From positions 186,001 to 250,000 of the forward strand of contig JASBNA010000011.1 of NCBI GenBank assembly GCA_038087015.1: DNA of 64,000 nt. Reading direction: 5' to 3'. A program made the translations under genes and the position numbers. Shown here piece after piece: positions 48,018 to 60,015 of the stretch. The stretch is from Cerrena zonata. Lineage: Eukaryota > Basidiomycota > Agaricomycetes > Polyporales > Cerrenaceae. The notes beneath the pieces are model-generated. The model was not told the origin of the DNA, did no database searches, and was given only the letters and a program-made list of their open reading frames with translations. The first letter of the stretch is position 1; each line of letters starts with the position of its first letter.

Positions 48018-49702
48018 ATGCCTCCACAATCTCACCTCGCTGCGTCCTCTTCTGCCACTGTTGCAGCTCATACGAGCACAGCGACAGCAACAACCTCTCG
48101 AAGACAACCTGCTTCCACTGGTGGTCCTCGGAAACGAGCAATAGCCAACGCCGACGATGCAGCTTACCATTCAACCACTGCCGCCACTAAACGCAGTGCA
48201 GCTGACAAGGGCGATGGAGAACATCGTGCAAAACGCAAAAGAGTAGACCATATTATTGACGGAGTCTCCGGTGCAAGTACCAGTACCAGTCGAAGGGGTG
48301 GTGCAAGTGGTGCAAGCGCAAGAGACAGTCATGGACATGGAGAAGTAGGTGTGAGTGCTAGTGCGGGGACGAGGAGGTTAGGAGTGGCTGCTGCGAATGC
48401 GGGTGTGGGTGCGTCAGGCTCTGGGGATAGGGAGAATGGGAAGTCGAGTTTGGTGAGTTGCTTTGCTTATTTTTTTTCTTTCTCTACTCGTTCCGTGTTG
48501 TCCCATCCTCTATTTCACATTACGCTTTTGCTTTTTGGATTTCGTCGCATTCGAGTCATGCGTTTTATGCATTATGTCGTATGTCAATGTGCCAACCGGG
48601 GTATACAGTCTCGCCCTAGAGCAATCAATCGGGCTCTACGGGCTTTTAGTTGGACAACTTACAGCCCGTCTCTTTGAGTTTGCACAAACCGCTTGTGATA
48701 TTGTAATTATTAGGGGCATGGTGGACATGAGGACCGGGATTACCGTTCGATGGGTTCCCCTCTCCTCATGTAAGGCAACCTCTGCCTTTCTCCCTCCCTG
48801 ATTGCAGTTGCGAAGGCTTCCATGGCCAGTCGTCACTGGTGTAGCTAAGGCTACTGCGTTGTCGCTTTGCCGTCTCACAATTTCATTCATTCCATTCCAC
48901 TCGCCCATTTTTTTCTCACCTGCGCTGAATTGGCTCGCGGTCTCGAGCATTCACACGTTTGGTTACCGTTATTTCCCCTGCTCCTACACTTCTCCTTGCT
49001 TCCTCTAGGGCTGTTGCAATCCGATGACATGTGTACAATGTTTAGACGGGCCTCGCTCCTGTCTTTCTGTCTTTCTGTCCGTATGTCATGGATCATCAAG
49101 CAGAGAAGCTCGTGCAGAACATCTTTGAATACATTCGTGCCTTGCCCTTCCGACCCACAGAACTGGGGAGTATGGCATAGATTCACATTATCATGATTGT
49201 TATGATTGCTCTGATGACTGCTGTTACTGACGAAAAGGAACGAATGATAAAATCGTAGATTGATTTCAACGCATTGCCGACAGCAGCCCTTCATCGCTAC
49301 CTGGCCAAATTTGATCTCATCCCAGAATTGGATCCCTTACCGTCATTGGCTATAGATCCGATACCGCCGTCATTTCTTACTCATCCGAGGACACACCGAC
49401 AGGCGACCTCGAGTCCACCTCCGGCGTCGTTGCCAATTACACCGGCGAACCGCCCGAGAAGAGAGTCGGGACCGGGGACAAGTGCTAACAGGAGACGAAG
49501 CTCGAGGATGCTGGAAGACGAAGGGCGGAGGAGGGTGCCTATTCTAAACGACGTCGGGGAGGTGCATGCTGCGTTGGCGGCGTTGGCAGAACGACATTTC
49601 AGGTCGGAGGCGGTGAGAGAGGTAGACACTTTGACGGTGTTTATGTGTGCCGTACGGGCAAAGGGACACGGAAAACCAGCAGCTGTTGTCGGGCCCCCAT
49701 AG
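48018..49702 (+). CDS. SAP30-like Sin3-binding protein
   Basis: SAP30 is a subunit of the Sin3 histone-deacetylase complex and binds Sin3 through a C-terminal helical domain. Exon 1 (48018-48452) encodes an Ala/Ser/Thr-rich N-terminus with a basic KRKRVDHII stretch. Exon 2 (49259-49702) begins IDFNALPTAALHRYLAKFDL, which matches the start of the SAP30 Sin3-binding fold, and after about 90 residues of Pro/Arg/Ser-rich insert continues VHAALAALAERHFRSEAVRE and TLTVFMCAVRAK, its second half. The joint is phase 0. The intron is about 806 bp, very long for this window, and could contain an unseen exon. Total about 292 residues. Assignment rests on the split domain match. Confidence 0.65.
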
Positions 49703-50579
49703 TATGGTTGAAACAGCGTGTGCTGATTGGAGGTTGATGTGGGTATGGTAAGGCTGTATGGCTGATATTGGGAGGTGTCAGGAAGAGGACAGGACAGATG
49801 GTTGTTGATGATGGATGCGGATGCCACAGCTGTCAGGACCGGTCACTGGATGTATTGTTGATTTCTCTTTGGACAGTGCGCGTTGTTCTGTTGAAGATTG
49901 CTTTTGTTTTTCTGTGCTACTAGGGACGTTTGGAAAAGAAATCGAGACCATTGTGTGTCCCTCGCGACGCGGGGAGGCTATTTTGGGAGCGTCAAGAGGG
50001 CTGCTGTAAAGGCGGATTAAGAAGCTGGCGGGCTAATAATAGGTGGAGACATTTAGCGGCATGGCGGCAGGGGAGCGTGGGAAGGGCCGGCGATCTGGGG
50101 CAGCCAATGGGAAGGAGGCGAGCTATTTTGGAGTGGAGGATGATGGCAGGTGAGAGTTGGGGGAGACAGGGATTGGCAAATGGGCCTCTGGATGAGAAAT
50201 GGGGACGTCAAGCGAAGATTCAGGATCCTTGCAGGCCTGCCAGCTCCGTTTCCTGGGTAACAACAACTTCCCCTACCCCTGCCATCCCCGACGCTCGATG
50301 CTCCCCTTATAAGCACCGTACTTCCCGTCTCTTTCCCTCACCACTTCTTTCCTCTCTCATCTTCGCTCTCCTCCCCTCGTAGCTTTTAGCTTTTGCAGCT
50401 GGTGCTGCCTGGTCCTTCTCCTTTAATCGTAAGCTCCAGCATATACTCTTGGCATACCATCATACATAATACTTACATTCGCTTTCAGCCTCCAGGAATC
50501 CCTCACTTCAGCCCAGTCTTTTCTATCTTTCGTCGAAGCTAGCTTCCTCGCACCCCCCTTCACTTTTAAATCAGTCATC
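49703..50579. promoter_or_regulatory. Promoter and 5' UTR of the Asn-rich secreted protein
   Basis: A TATA-like cttataagc sits at about 50305-50313. The leader contains a clean candidate 5'-UTR intron at 50429-50488 (donor gtaagc, acceptor gctttcag). A pyrimidine-rich tract (50320-50390) is typical for a strongly expressed fungal gene. Confidence 0.5.
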
Positions 50580-52065
50580 ATGAAGTTCATCTCTGCCGCC
50601 CTTTTCCTCATTGCCCCTCTCTTGGTCCAGCAGGTCGCGGCCAACCCTCTCGTAAGTGTCTTTATATTTCCCGGACATTATTCGGCATATATTCCGCCCA
50701 TAACCGCTCGCTTCTCGCTTCACGTCAAATATCATCCTCGGGCACGTTGCTTACAATTTTTGCTTTGCCTTCATTAGAACTTCCAGGGCGGAGCTGCCGG
50801 CAAGAACGGTCAGAACAACAACAACGCCAACAACAACAAGAACGCTGCTGGTAACAACGGTCAAAACGGTCAGAACGGTCAGAACGCTAACAACAACAAC
50901 AACAACAATGCCAACAACGCGAACAACAATGCCAACAACAACACTGGCAATGCTAACGCTGGTGGTGACGCTCAAACCTCGTTGAGTAAGTTTGATTCTT
51001 ACACCTAACAGTTGGTATCTGTTTAACATGATACTTCTACAGCTCTTGACCCCAAGGTCATCGCTTCTGGCTTCGCTAACGATGGTCAGGACCAGTAAGT
51101 GTTCGCACCTGATACGATGATAAAATCGTCAACTGATTTTTAATCTCCCATCCTTTCAGACCCACCGCCGGTCAAGTTGCTTCGCTCACCTCGACGAACA
51201 ACTTCATCAACTTCTGTTTGACTGTCCCCAACCTTCCGTTGACAAACGGTGAGCAGGTCAAGACCGGTTCGTGCAACCCCGCACCCATGGGTGTCATCGC
51301 CGCGCAGACCAACATGCCTTCCGCCAAGTTCCAGAACCCCAAGAACGGCGACACCATCAAGGCCAACACCGCGTTCACCATCTCGATGGCCATCGCTCAC
51401 CTCGAGACCGGTTTCTTCACCAACGCCGCCGAGAACTACTTTGCTGCCCCTCAGCAAGTCAACGGTGCCGGTGATATCCAGGGTCACTCTCACGTCGTTG
51501 TTGAGCAACTTCAGGCTCTTGACCAGACCACCCCCACCGACCCCACTCGTTTCGCCTTCTTCAAGGGTTTGAACGACAAGGCCGCTAACGGTGTTTTGAC
51601 TGCTGATGTTACTAACGGTCTCCCCGCTGGTGTTTACCGTCTTGCCTCCATCAACACTGCTGCTAACCATCAACCTGCTCTCGTCGCTGTTGCACAACAC
51701 GGTTCTCTCGACGACATGGTCTACGTACGTATCTCCTCCTATTCGTCTCGATGCACCTTCTAAATATACATTCCTTCTTTCAATAGTTCACTGTCACCAA
51801 CGACGGTCAAGCTGCTGGTGGTAACAACAACAACGCAGGAAACAACGCGAACAACAACAACAACGCCGGCGGAAACGCAACTGCCTCTGCTTCTTCCGCT
51901 GCTGCTGCCACTTCCACTGCCGCCGCTACCGTTGGTCTCAAGGGATCAAACGCCGGTGGCAAGCCCGGTGTTCAGGGTGGCTTCAACCCCGCCAACCAGA
52001 ACCAGAACAAGAACGGCAAGCAACAACAGAAGGGCCGTAGGTCATTGTTGAACCGTCTCGCCTAA
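50580..52065 (+). CDS. Secreted Asn-rich protein, unknown function
   Basis: Five exons (50580-50651, 50778-50985, 51043-51094, 51160-51724, 51787-52065) encode about 391 residues. The first 21 or so residues (MKFISAALFLIAPLLVQQV) form a clear signal peptide. A region of Asn with Ala, Gly and Gln follows, made of AAC-rich codons. A compact central domain includes FINFCLTVPNLPLTNG, CNPAPMGVIAA, GHSHVVVEQLQAL and QHGSLDDMVYFTV. A second Asn-rich and Ala/Ser-rich region ends in a basic tail (QQQKGRRSLLNRLA). I believe this central domain is widespread in secreted proteins of mushroom fungi but know no function. The codon bias (C-ending codons) suggests high expression. Confidence 0.8.
50806..50960 (+). 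repeat. AAC-rich low-complexity coding repeat
   Basis: Imperfect repeats of AAC with GCC/GGT triplets encode the first Asn-rich region of the secreted protein. A shorter block of the same kind occurs at 51820-51880. Confidence 0.8.
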
Positions 52066-52801
52066 ACGGACAGTTATTTCTTGATGACATCGATTTTTTT
52101 TACTGTATTGTGCTAGCTTATAGATGAGACTAGCTGGATTCCTGTCCCCTCCCATCACGCACGCATTTTTTTGTTTTCGTTCATTTTTTACTGTTGTATT
52201 ACTTCTCCTTGATGCTCTCTCTTTTAGCTGCCTGTGACAGCTTTTACATTCCCTTGTTCCAGATACTCCCTCTCATTTGCTAATCGCTACATTCCCCCTC
52301 CCCCCGGTTCGAGTTGCGGAGAGCTCCGACCATCCCCCCCTCATCCCTCTTTCTACCATGTCTTTTGTTGTATTCGGACTGGATAGGTAGATTGAAAGAA
52401 GTTTGTGTGTAGACTAGTCTTTGATACAGACTTGGTCAATTTCCTTCTCTCTCTCCTCCTCAACCTTGCCGCCGTCCGAGTCTGAGCACTTCCCGGTTTG
52501 TTTTCTGGTATTTCGTCATCTCGGGCCTCCCGGTGAGTAAATTTGAACGAAGGGGATAATAAGGTGGAGTAGTCCCCTTTCAGGTTGCAACGATCAACTT
52601 CTTCGGGGACAAACCCCGGGGACCTCGGTGAGCTAGTAGAAATTTCCAAGTAACCCGTGCCGTATTAAAAAGAAGAGGGACTTGCAAAAAGGAAAAAGGA
52701 AAGGTTGTTTTTAGATTTTGTTGCGTTTATCCGTCCGGGACGTGAGATAACATGAACGAATTGTCTAGACCGTGCACGGGTCACCGAGATGACCTAGCGG
52801 G
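52066..52801. other. Gene-free stretch
   Basis: These 736 bp hold the 3' UTR of the secreted protein (T-rich, 52090-52200). A 98-codon minus-strand ORF at 52353-52649 has no recognisable family. Confidence 0.4.
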
Positions 52802-53330
52802 CTAGCCGTTCTTGAAGACTTTCCTTATTTGGATGTGGCTAACACAGCATGCACATTCTACGTTGAACGGCGGATTCAAGTTCTCTCTTAAGTGCCAAAG
52901 TCGGAGATACAAACGACTTGAATTTGGAGTAAATGACTGAGTGGGCCCGGGAGATACCATGCAGCACTCCCTAGACTCTAGGTTGACACAAGTGAGGCCG
53001 AAAACATGTAAATGGGGAAACGTAGAGATGAGGTGATGGCGGTGGGTTCTGGCAAATATGAACATTCCGTATGTACGACCTAAGACTCGGATGCAGATGT
53101 TCATGGAAGAACGGTACGATGTAAGCAAAGCCTAAGCCTAACATGTAATTCCATTCGAGTCGGAGTGAGTGGAATAGATGGAGTTGGCTGGAGGCGGAGA
53201 ATGCGCGCGCAACCAATGAGCATGATCGAAGGTCGGGTTTATCTTCATGTAGAAAGTCGATAACATAGTCGATTATTTCGGGTGGCAAAGGACAAGCATT
53301 TTGATCTAGTCGGGATTTCACCATCGACAT
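52802..53330 (-). pseudogene. F-box-like gene fragment, copy D
   Basis: The first 70 or so codons from 53330 match copies C and E (LPPEIIDYVIDFLHEDKPDL, SCSLVARAFSASSQLHLFHS). The family frame then shifts near 53050, the segment STFPHLHVFGLTCVNLESRECC is found in another frame, and all similarity ends near 52830. The intron and the C-terminal SQDYDWDRL part are missing. It looks like a truncated duplicate of copy E; upstream flanking sequence is also similar to that of copy E. Confidence 0.8.
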
Positions 53331-53875
53331 TTTTCCGACTCCACAGTGCTCAGGTCAGTAGCGATTTGCTGCTGATGCTATCAGTATTCAAACAATGTCG
53401 AGTTGTCTATAGCTTCAGCAATAAGTGGGAATACCGTTCTGACATGCTAGAAACTCACCCCACCCACATGTGCCAGTCAGAGTTCTGACTCGAGTTACTC
53501 CAGATCCTGAGCATTCGGACATTGCCGATGATTACGGAAGTTCAAGTACACTGGTGACCCAGGCCGTGGGTGGTACCTAGTGCCATTTCTCTAAAATATA
53601 TTTGAGTGATTCTTACGTAGTTGAATATGCGAATGACATCACAAGAAACACCCGATGTGAGTGTGCGGACTCGGTTACTAACTATCTCTACGTTTAGTAA
53701 CCTTTCACCCCTCCGTGTCTCGCATTACTCCATAAGAGCGAGTGGGGGAAGAGTGGGAAGAGTGGAAAGAATGAGAAGGCTACTGTCAGAACTCGAACCT
53801 ACTAGATTGTAAACATCGACTACTATTCATTTTGTAGATCACCTCTCTAGTAACTTGGGGATACCAACAGCTTTA

Positions 53876-55254
53876 TTACAGTAGATTGCGATAACTCAAA
53901 GGGTCATCATAGTCACCCAGCACACACGAGACTTTTATGACTTCGTGTTCTCCTCGATTATAGAAGTGGAGGGCATCGAGGACGATTTGGCTGCAGCGGC
54001 TAGCTACCTCGACGAAGTCATCCCAATTACTAATGATGACAATATTGACCATTTTGATTAAAGGGAAGGAATGAATCATAGACATAAGCCTATCCCAATT
54101 GAAGTCCTGGGATATCACATTAACATATGCCTGATTCCCGACATGCAAGAATATCGAAAGCTCCTCCAGGTTTCGAGGAAGTTCAGAGAGAAGGTCCAGC
54201 ATGTGGTGGAATGCACGGACACTCAGCTCCAAGGTGGGAGATCGGAATCGGAATCATTGCGTGGTTCGAGAAGGGTTACGGCCGTTTCAAAGGACCGCAA
54301 GGAATGAAGGGACGAGAGTCCGAGGGGCTGCCATCGACCTGTGTTAGCTGAGACGTGTCAAGAACCTTAGTAAAGCGAAATTAAAAAGATAGCAAAAGGT
54401 TCCTTACGAGGAAAAGAGGGTAGTGATGCCTCCGCATATACATATCTCAAAATCACCCGAGACATGTCGAGTGTTAATTTGACTAAACTCTTGGCTGAGG
54501 CTTTCATGATGTCAGACAAAACATCAAAATCCTCCCATTTGAAGGATGAGACCCGCAAGTCCTTTAGATTCTTGAGCATGTTGTAGTTGTTCAGGGCACG
54601 AACAAATGATACCACCACGAATGCATCATATCCCCCAACGGTCAACGACGTAAGTGATGGGCTCCGGCTCGAAGAGAGTCCGACTAACCCGTCGGTGGTG
54701 AGAACCTCATCAATGTAAAGGCTCTGTATCGTGGAGAAGAGGTTGAATATGTTGATAGCAGGCTCAGATGTGTGACTGTACATGACAACATTCTCCAGGT
54801 CGAGACGTGCTATATCCATTGAAAATGACCGAGTAGGAGGTACCAGGCAGCACTCCCTAGAGTCTAGGCTGATACTATTGATGGTGAAAACACGTAAATG
54901 AGGAAAGGTAGAGAGGATGTTGGTAACGATGCATAGGCATATCGTATTGGGTTTAGGTGAGGCAGGTAACACTCTCCGGCCCGGGCAAATAAAAACTCTC
55001 CGTACATACGACCTAAGGTGTGGATGTTCGCGAAAGTGTTCCACGATGTAGGTAAAGCCTGTCTCGCCTCTGCAATTCAATAGGAGTGAGTGGAAGAGGT
55101 GAAGTTGGCTAGAGGCGACGAATGCACGCGCAACCAGTGAGCACGATCGAAGGCTGGGTGTGTCTTCATGTAGAAAGTCGATGACATAGTCGATCATTTC
55201 GGGTGGCAAAGGAAAGGCGTTTTGATTAGGCTGGGAAGATATCACTGTCGACAT
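53876..55254 (-). pseudogene. F-box-like gene, copy E, one frameshift
   Basis: From 55254 the first exon is fully open: PLPPEMIDYVIDFLHEDTPS, SCSLVARAFVASSQLHLFHS and a long LRR-like region to about 54412. The intron joins to a second exon with WQPLGLSSLHSLRSFETAVT. Near 54230 the family frame is lost by one base: ...DLPPWS-stop in the open frame, against LELSVRAFHHMLDLLSELPR in the next. The rest, with SQDFNWDRL, is open to 53876. It could be a recent pseudogene or a gene with a truncated product of about 330 residues. It is tandem with fragment copy D. Confidence 0.7.
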
Positions 55255-56474
55255 TCCGACTGTGACCAGATGCCTATCATAGCTTCAGTAAGAAATGGGG
55301 ATACCGTTTTGACACAACAAGACATACTTATATACTAGAAACTCAAGGGCCCCACATTTACCAATGAGAGTTCCGACTGCCAGTGAAGTTACTCTAGACC
55401 TCTGCTTATCGTGTTGTCGCAAGCTTACTACAAGTCGAGTACCAGCGTTCGGGAATTGCCGATGATTGCGATTCAAGTCTATTCAAGTACGCCACTCAAG
55501 CGTGGGCCCATGGTACTCTGTGGTACTTAGTGTCAGAATCTAACGTACAGTAGCTGAATATGCGAATGAGATCGAAAGACCTGATTTGAGTGTATCTGAC
55601 TAAATGATAAGGTACGGACTCGTTGCGTTGGGTAAAGACCTGAAAAAACGATGATATCAGACTATACTTAAGTATCTCACGCAAGTAGTGAGATTCGTTG
55701 TTATCTAGAACACCGATTAGGACTCGGAAAAGAGTTGCTTAGACCGAGATAGGAAGGGCCAAAGTTGATTGTTCTTGAAGACTTGCCATATTAGGATAAG
55801 ACCTCGTCTCGCACGCCCTAATTCATGGACGACTCCGAGTCTAAGATCGCGTCTTCCTAGACACTTCATCAGTACTCTGCCAACTCTGCACATACGACGA
55901 GACTTTACTTTGTAATTCCCCTGCTGCTCTCATTGTATATCTCTCGGCCATTGATGACCGCTACTTTTAGTGATTGCTCTCGAATAGATCCGAGCTAGGT
56001 CTAAACCGCGTGGTATGTTCCATGTTGATCACGCATCTGACATACCTATAATAGTATAAGATGTCGTCGCATTATGAGGGGACTCCTATATCGATACCAC
56101 TGACTGAGGAACCAGTTTCCGATCGGACATGGAAACACACCCTCGGTCTTGGCGCAGCGGGCCACTTTTGAATTCCCCAAGTGCGACATCATCTGTACTA
56201 GCCGGTGCCCACGGGTTTAGTATATCAAAGCCTCAAGTTTAAAGTGTACAGCCAATTCTAGAACTGCATGATTGTATCAAAACTTGGCACGGTATCTTCC
56301 TTCTTATGCACTCCGAGTATACACTCATCATCATAACTGATCATATCCCGGAAGTTATGTAACTAACATCGGGTAAGTACGATTTACAACAACAAAAGAC
56401 GATATTCAATACAATTATTCATGGTCCCAGCATAGTTCCATGAATTATCTGTGCCTAGGAATTTCTCTTTCACT
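55255..56474. other. Gene-free stretch, partly duplicated
   Basis: About 55270-55680 resembles 53340-53690 (both upstream of F-box copies E and D respectively), showing that the duplication included promoter sequence. The rest shows no gene. Confidence 0.55.
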
Positions 56475-57039
56475 TCACTCGGGAACCTCCACAGCGTCTT
56501 GCTCTTGGGTTACGTTGACATTAAGGGGCCCAAAGCTACAATTCGGATTTAAAAAAATCAGTAAGTGCCTATTCTACTCATTAGATAATAGAGAGAGGCT
56601 TACCGCTGTCCAGCGCAGGCAACCCAAGCAGAACGAAGCTTGGTGGCTCCTTGGAGCCAACAGGCAGGACCGAAGCCTTGCCCGACTTGGGATGCAGAAG
56701 TACAACCGTTTTGGTTGTGAACGGTGACCCGGAAGTTGGAGGGGATATCCGAGAATCGGACTGCACCCCAATCTTTTCATACGGAAGATGTTGAGCATCG
56801 TCGACATCGATGAATAGAAGGAGAAACATACCACCAGGGGGGTCGGCGCAGAAGTTGCAGTTGCCCCGATAGGTCTGCGAGGCGGAGTCGCAAGCTTTGT
56901 TGCTGAAGAACTCGACTTGGGCTCCCTTGACGGTGGCCGCGAGCGATGCGCTAACGAGGAGAATGCTCAAAAATTTCACTAAAAGCCAACAAGGTGAGTA
57001 ACGAGATCATCTTTAAATGCAATATGAATAAAACATACT
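56475..57039 (-). CDS. Small secreted six-cysteine protein, copy 1
   Basis: The family is not recognised. The start codon is split: A at 57039, then a 60-bp intron (56979-57038, donor gtatgt, acceptor ttttag), then TG at 56978-56977. Four exons give 125 residues. The N-terminus MKFLSILLVSASLAATVKG is a signal peptide. The mature part has six Cys (KACDS, NCNFC, GCTS, ACWLQ, ACAG), enough for three disulfides, with DWGAVRFSDIP and ASQVGQGFGP shared with copy 2. The last exon (56535-56475) adds an acidic tail with an NVT glycosylation sequon. It may be an apoplastic effector or cell-surface protein, but nothing in the sequence decides this. Confidence 0.8.
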
Positions 57040-59469
57040 GCTGTTGGTTACTTGTATGGAGAAACTATTGCAAGTTGCTGATTCCTAACGCTCATTTCGT
57101 CTCCCTTTTATACCTCTTGTCATTGCTCTGGGCGGCTCGAGTCTTTGGTCATGTTCTCTGAGGCTGGCCGGACCTATTCATTCATTCCACTGCCAAAAGA
57201 GAAACTCGGCTGCTCGTACTAGGCGTTCAATAATTTGTCATTGTCTTCACGTCCCAGTGCCTGACATGGAATGAGGATCTACCCTCATTGTCGATGCATT
57301 GGGGATGATTCACCGTTTATTTGGCCAAGCCACTCACACAGTCATTCTGGAAAATGTCGACCCTGCTACAAATACCAGCTCAATCTGCGCTGCCATGCGG
57401 TGAATATTTCTCAGAGCACTTCACTTTGATCTTTTGGAGATAATTGAAACCTCTTGAAGATTGACCCGCGCAGGAGGTTGTATTAGGGCTTAGTGTCAAA
57501 AATGCAGATTTAAATGGTCTGGACTATGCACGAGATCGTTTGTGGACGATTGATTCATGTACGTCGGGGCCCGTTCATAAAAGGAATCCAGACAGCCTTG
57601 AATTCAATTCACTGAAAGGCAGTTCCGACCAACCACACCGTATCTTTGGGTCTTCGGTTCTCCCCTCCATTCTTCTAATTGAGAACAAGATCCACTCCAA
57701 ATCCACATGATCATACCTTTAGCGTTGAGAGACGATGTGAGCTCCATCCTAGTCCTCCTTGATCATCGTATCATCTTTCAGTGATGATGTCGATTATGAC
57801 TTGTGTTCATTCACGCCCCAGGTGATAAAACAATATTATATGGGGAATATATAGGGCTTACCTTGGCATAAACCCTTCCGATCTGACCGGAGCGAGCGCT
57901 CCATGCACCAGTTCATGCAGATCACTTCCACAAAACTTCGAGCTTCGAGTCCATTCGAGTCCTCTTATTTTCAATGCGCTATCAATAAATAGTTATATTC
58001 CACCAATAATTCACACTATCGGCGAGTATCAACCTTCCCATTCTTCCTGGTCCTTACCGACGTCTAACTGGAGGAGGATTCTGCATCAGTGACATCAGAT
58101 CATTACTCACCCGAAATCTTATCTTCGACAGCTCAGGTTACCGCGCGAGCCCTTCGATGATTCTGGGCAAGCAGAGTCTAGGCCGAGGTTGATCCGAAGT
58201 CGATCTCTCAACACCTTCACACTCACTACGTACTCGGGAAATGACACGACCAGGGCGTCGTTGAGAGTGCTTCAAATTCGACATGCTCGACCACCGGCGG
58301 TACGTTTATAGCTAAACCTAGCTGGATTCATATGTCAGAAGTAATCAATACTCAGATAGAATACTTGAAGTGAGTTCACTCTATATACTCTGACTCAATT
58401 CACTCCTTTCCGCGTCCAAAGCTCTCTAGTCTTCATCGTCGGGATAACCTCGTGATGAAATCAATTGTTTTCCCATCATTATGGGCGCGCCCATGTCGAG
58501 ATCGTCCCAAGTGTCTTGCTGATGCACAATTAATCTCTGCTTTGTCTAGGTAATTAATCCGAGTCGGACTACTACGGTCGAGCTGGCCATTGGTACTGTG
58601 ACTCGCCAGATGCGCTCGGGTTAGGACCCTGTCCAGGGTCTAAGAGCCTGGTCCCCTTCAGACTCTGGACACCAAGGTCCACAGAGCTGGTTAACTCGCA
58701 CTTTGTAGAGTGATATCATACAGTACAAGATGGTTTTCACTAATGTCATTGTTTTGAATTTCATGGTTTCACGGTTGATGAACAGACAATTAACCTCATT
58801 GAATCATGGCATCTGATCACAGCACGGTGCACCGTATCATGGATGGCTATTGACTTAGGATTCCACATGTTGCTCCAACTCCTAGATAATCCAGGAAGGT
58901 AGAAGCAGGCGATACGTTTTCATGTCCTGTTGAGACTTGCTTATTGTGGGTGGCTGACCAATTGTTGGCCGAACATAAAGTCATTCTTGAATACCTTCCA
59001 TATCCGGAACCCTCAGCTGGTGTGTTCAAGGTATCGAGTTCAGCGTTCGACATTCAGCAACCTCTGGAGTCTGCAACGTCACCGGCTCTCGAGATCACTA
59101 GTCATATTCATGGGTACATATCTTGTTAGGGGTATGAAAAGATTTTAAGTTGTATCACATTACTCTGCATCTAAGCTCGTCTAGCGTTGGACATTGTGTG
59201 CTAAGGAAATGTTCAAGTTGAAATATCTTGAAGCTTAACCACAAACCCCACTTTACGCCCTTATTAAAGCGTGGCAGACTTTCAGAATTGCATCAGATAA
59301 GTATTCAGACTGCATATTCATCTCAATCCATTGACATCATAATATATATCCTAAATGTTACATCAAGCTAATACATCATGTTACACAGGCGACCAAACTC
59401 ATCATTCAATATATTTCCAACATCTCATAGCCTGTACACCTATATCGCTCAGTTGGGGTCAAGATGGCT
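57040..59469. other. Gene-poor spacer between the two small secreted protein genes
   Basis: This holds the promoter of copy 1 (57040-57400, similar to the promoter of copy 2) and the 3' side of copy 2. The only ORF of note is an open + frame at about 58905-59129 (VADQLLAEHKVILEYLPYPE and on), with no family I can name. No transposon was recognised. Confidence 0.45.
57106..57113 (-). promoter_or_regulatory. TATA box of small secreted protein copy 1
   Basis: On the minus strand the sequence reads GGTATAAAAGGG, about 70 bp upstream of the start-codon A. It is preceded by GACTCGAGCCGCCCA (57128-57142), which is shared with copy 2. Confidence 0.7.
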
Positions 59470-60015
59470 TCACTCGTGAGCCTCTTCAGCATCCAGGGTC
59501 ATGTTGGCAGAGGCCGCACTGCAATTCATGATACAATGATCAACTTCAATTCACCGGGGAATAGTAACGAATAACTTACCGGTCTCCAGGACAAGCAACG
59601 AAGGCAGAGCGAAGCTTAGTGGCTCCTTGGAGCCAGCAGGAGGGACCGAAGCCCTGTCCAACCTGGGATGCGGAAGTACAACCGTCTTGGTTGTGGATGG
59701 TGACGCGGGAGTCCGCTGGGATGTCAGAGAATCTGACTGCGCCCCAATCTATTGGGATAAAATATTTATCTTTAGTAATGTCGATAATATGGATGGACTC
59801 ATGAGCAGACCTACCGAATGGAGGATCGGCACAAAAGTTGCAATTACCTCTGAAACTCTCTGAAGCGGAGTCGCAAGCTTTGTTGACGAAGAACTCGACT
59901 GTGGCACCATTAACGGTGGCCACAGTGGATATGCTGACGAGGGCGACGGATAAAAACTTCACTAGATGATGGGGTGAGTAAAGAATATAAGCAAGAAAGA
60001 TGGAGTGGCTTTACT
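59470..60015 (-). CDS. Small secreted six-cysteine protein, copy 2
   Basis: This is the tandem paralogue of the gene at 56475-57039. The start codon is again split by an intron: A at 60015, intron 59962-60014 (donor gtaaag, acceptor catctag), then TG at 59961-59960. The signal peptide is MKFLSVALVSISTVATVNG. The six Cys are conserved (KACDS, NCNFC, GCTS, SCWLQ, ACPG), as are DWGAVRFSDIP and ASQVGQGFGP. The intron between DPPF and DWGAV and the last intron are at the same places. The last exon gives an acidic tail with an NMT sequon ending AEEAHE. Function unknown. Confidence 0.8.

Noticed and set aside
52353..52649. 98-codon minus-strand ORF
   Set aside because: No signal peptide, domain or similarity to other genes in the window; lies in a 3' flank.
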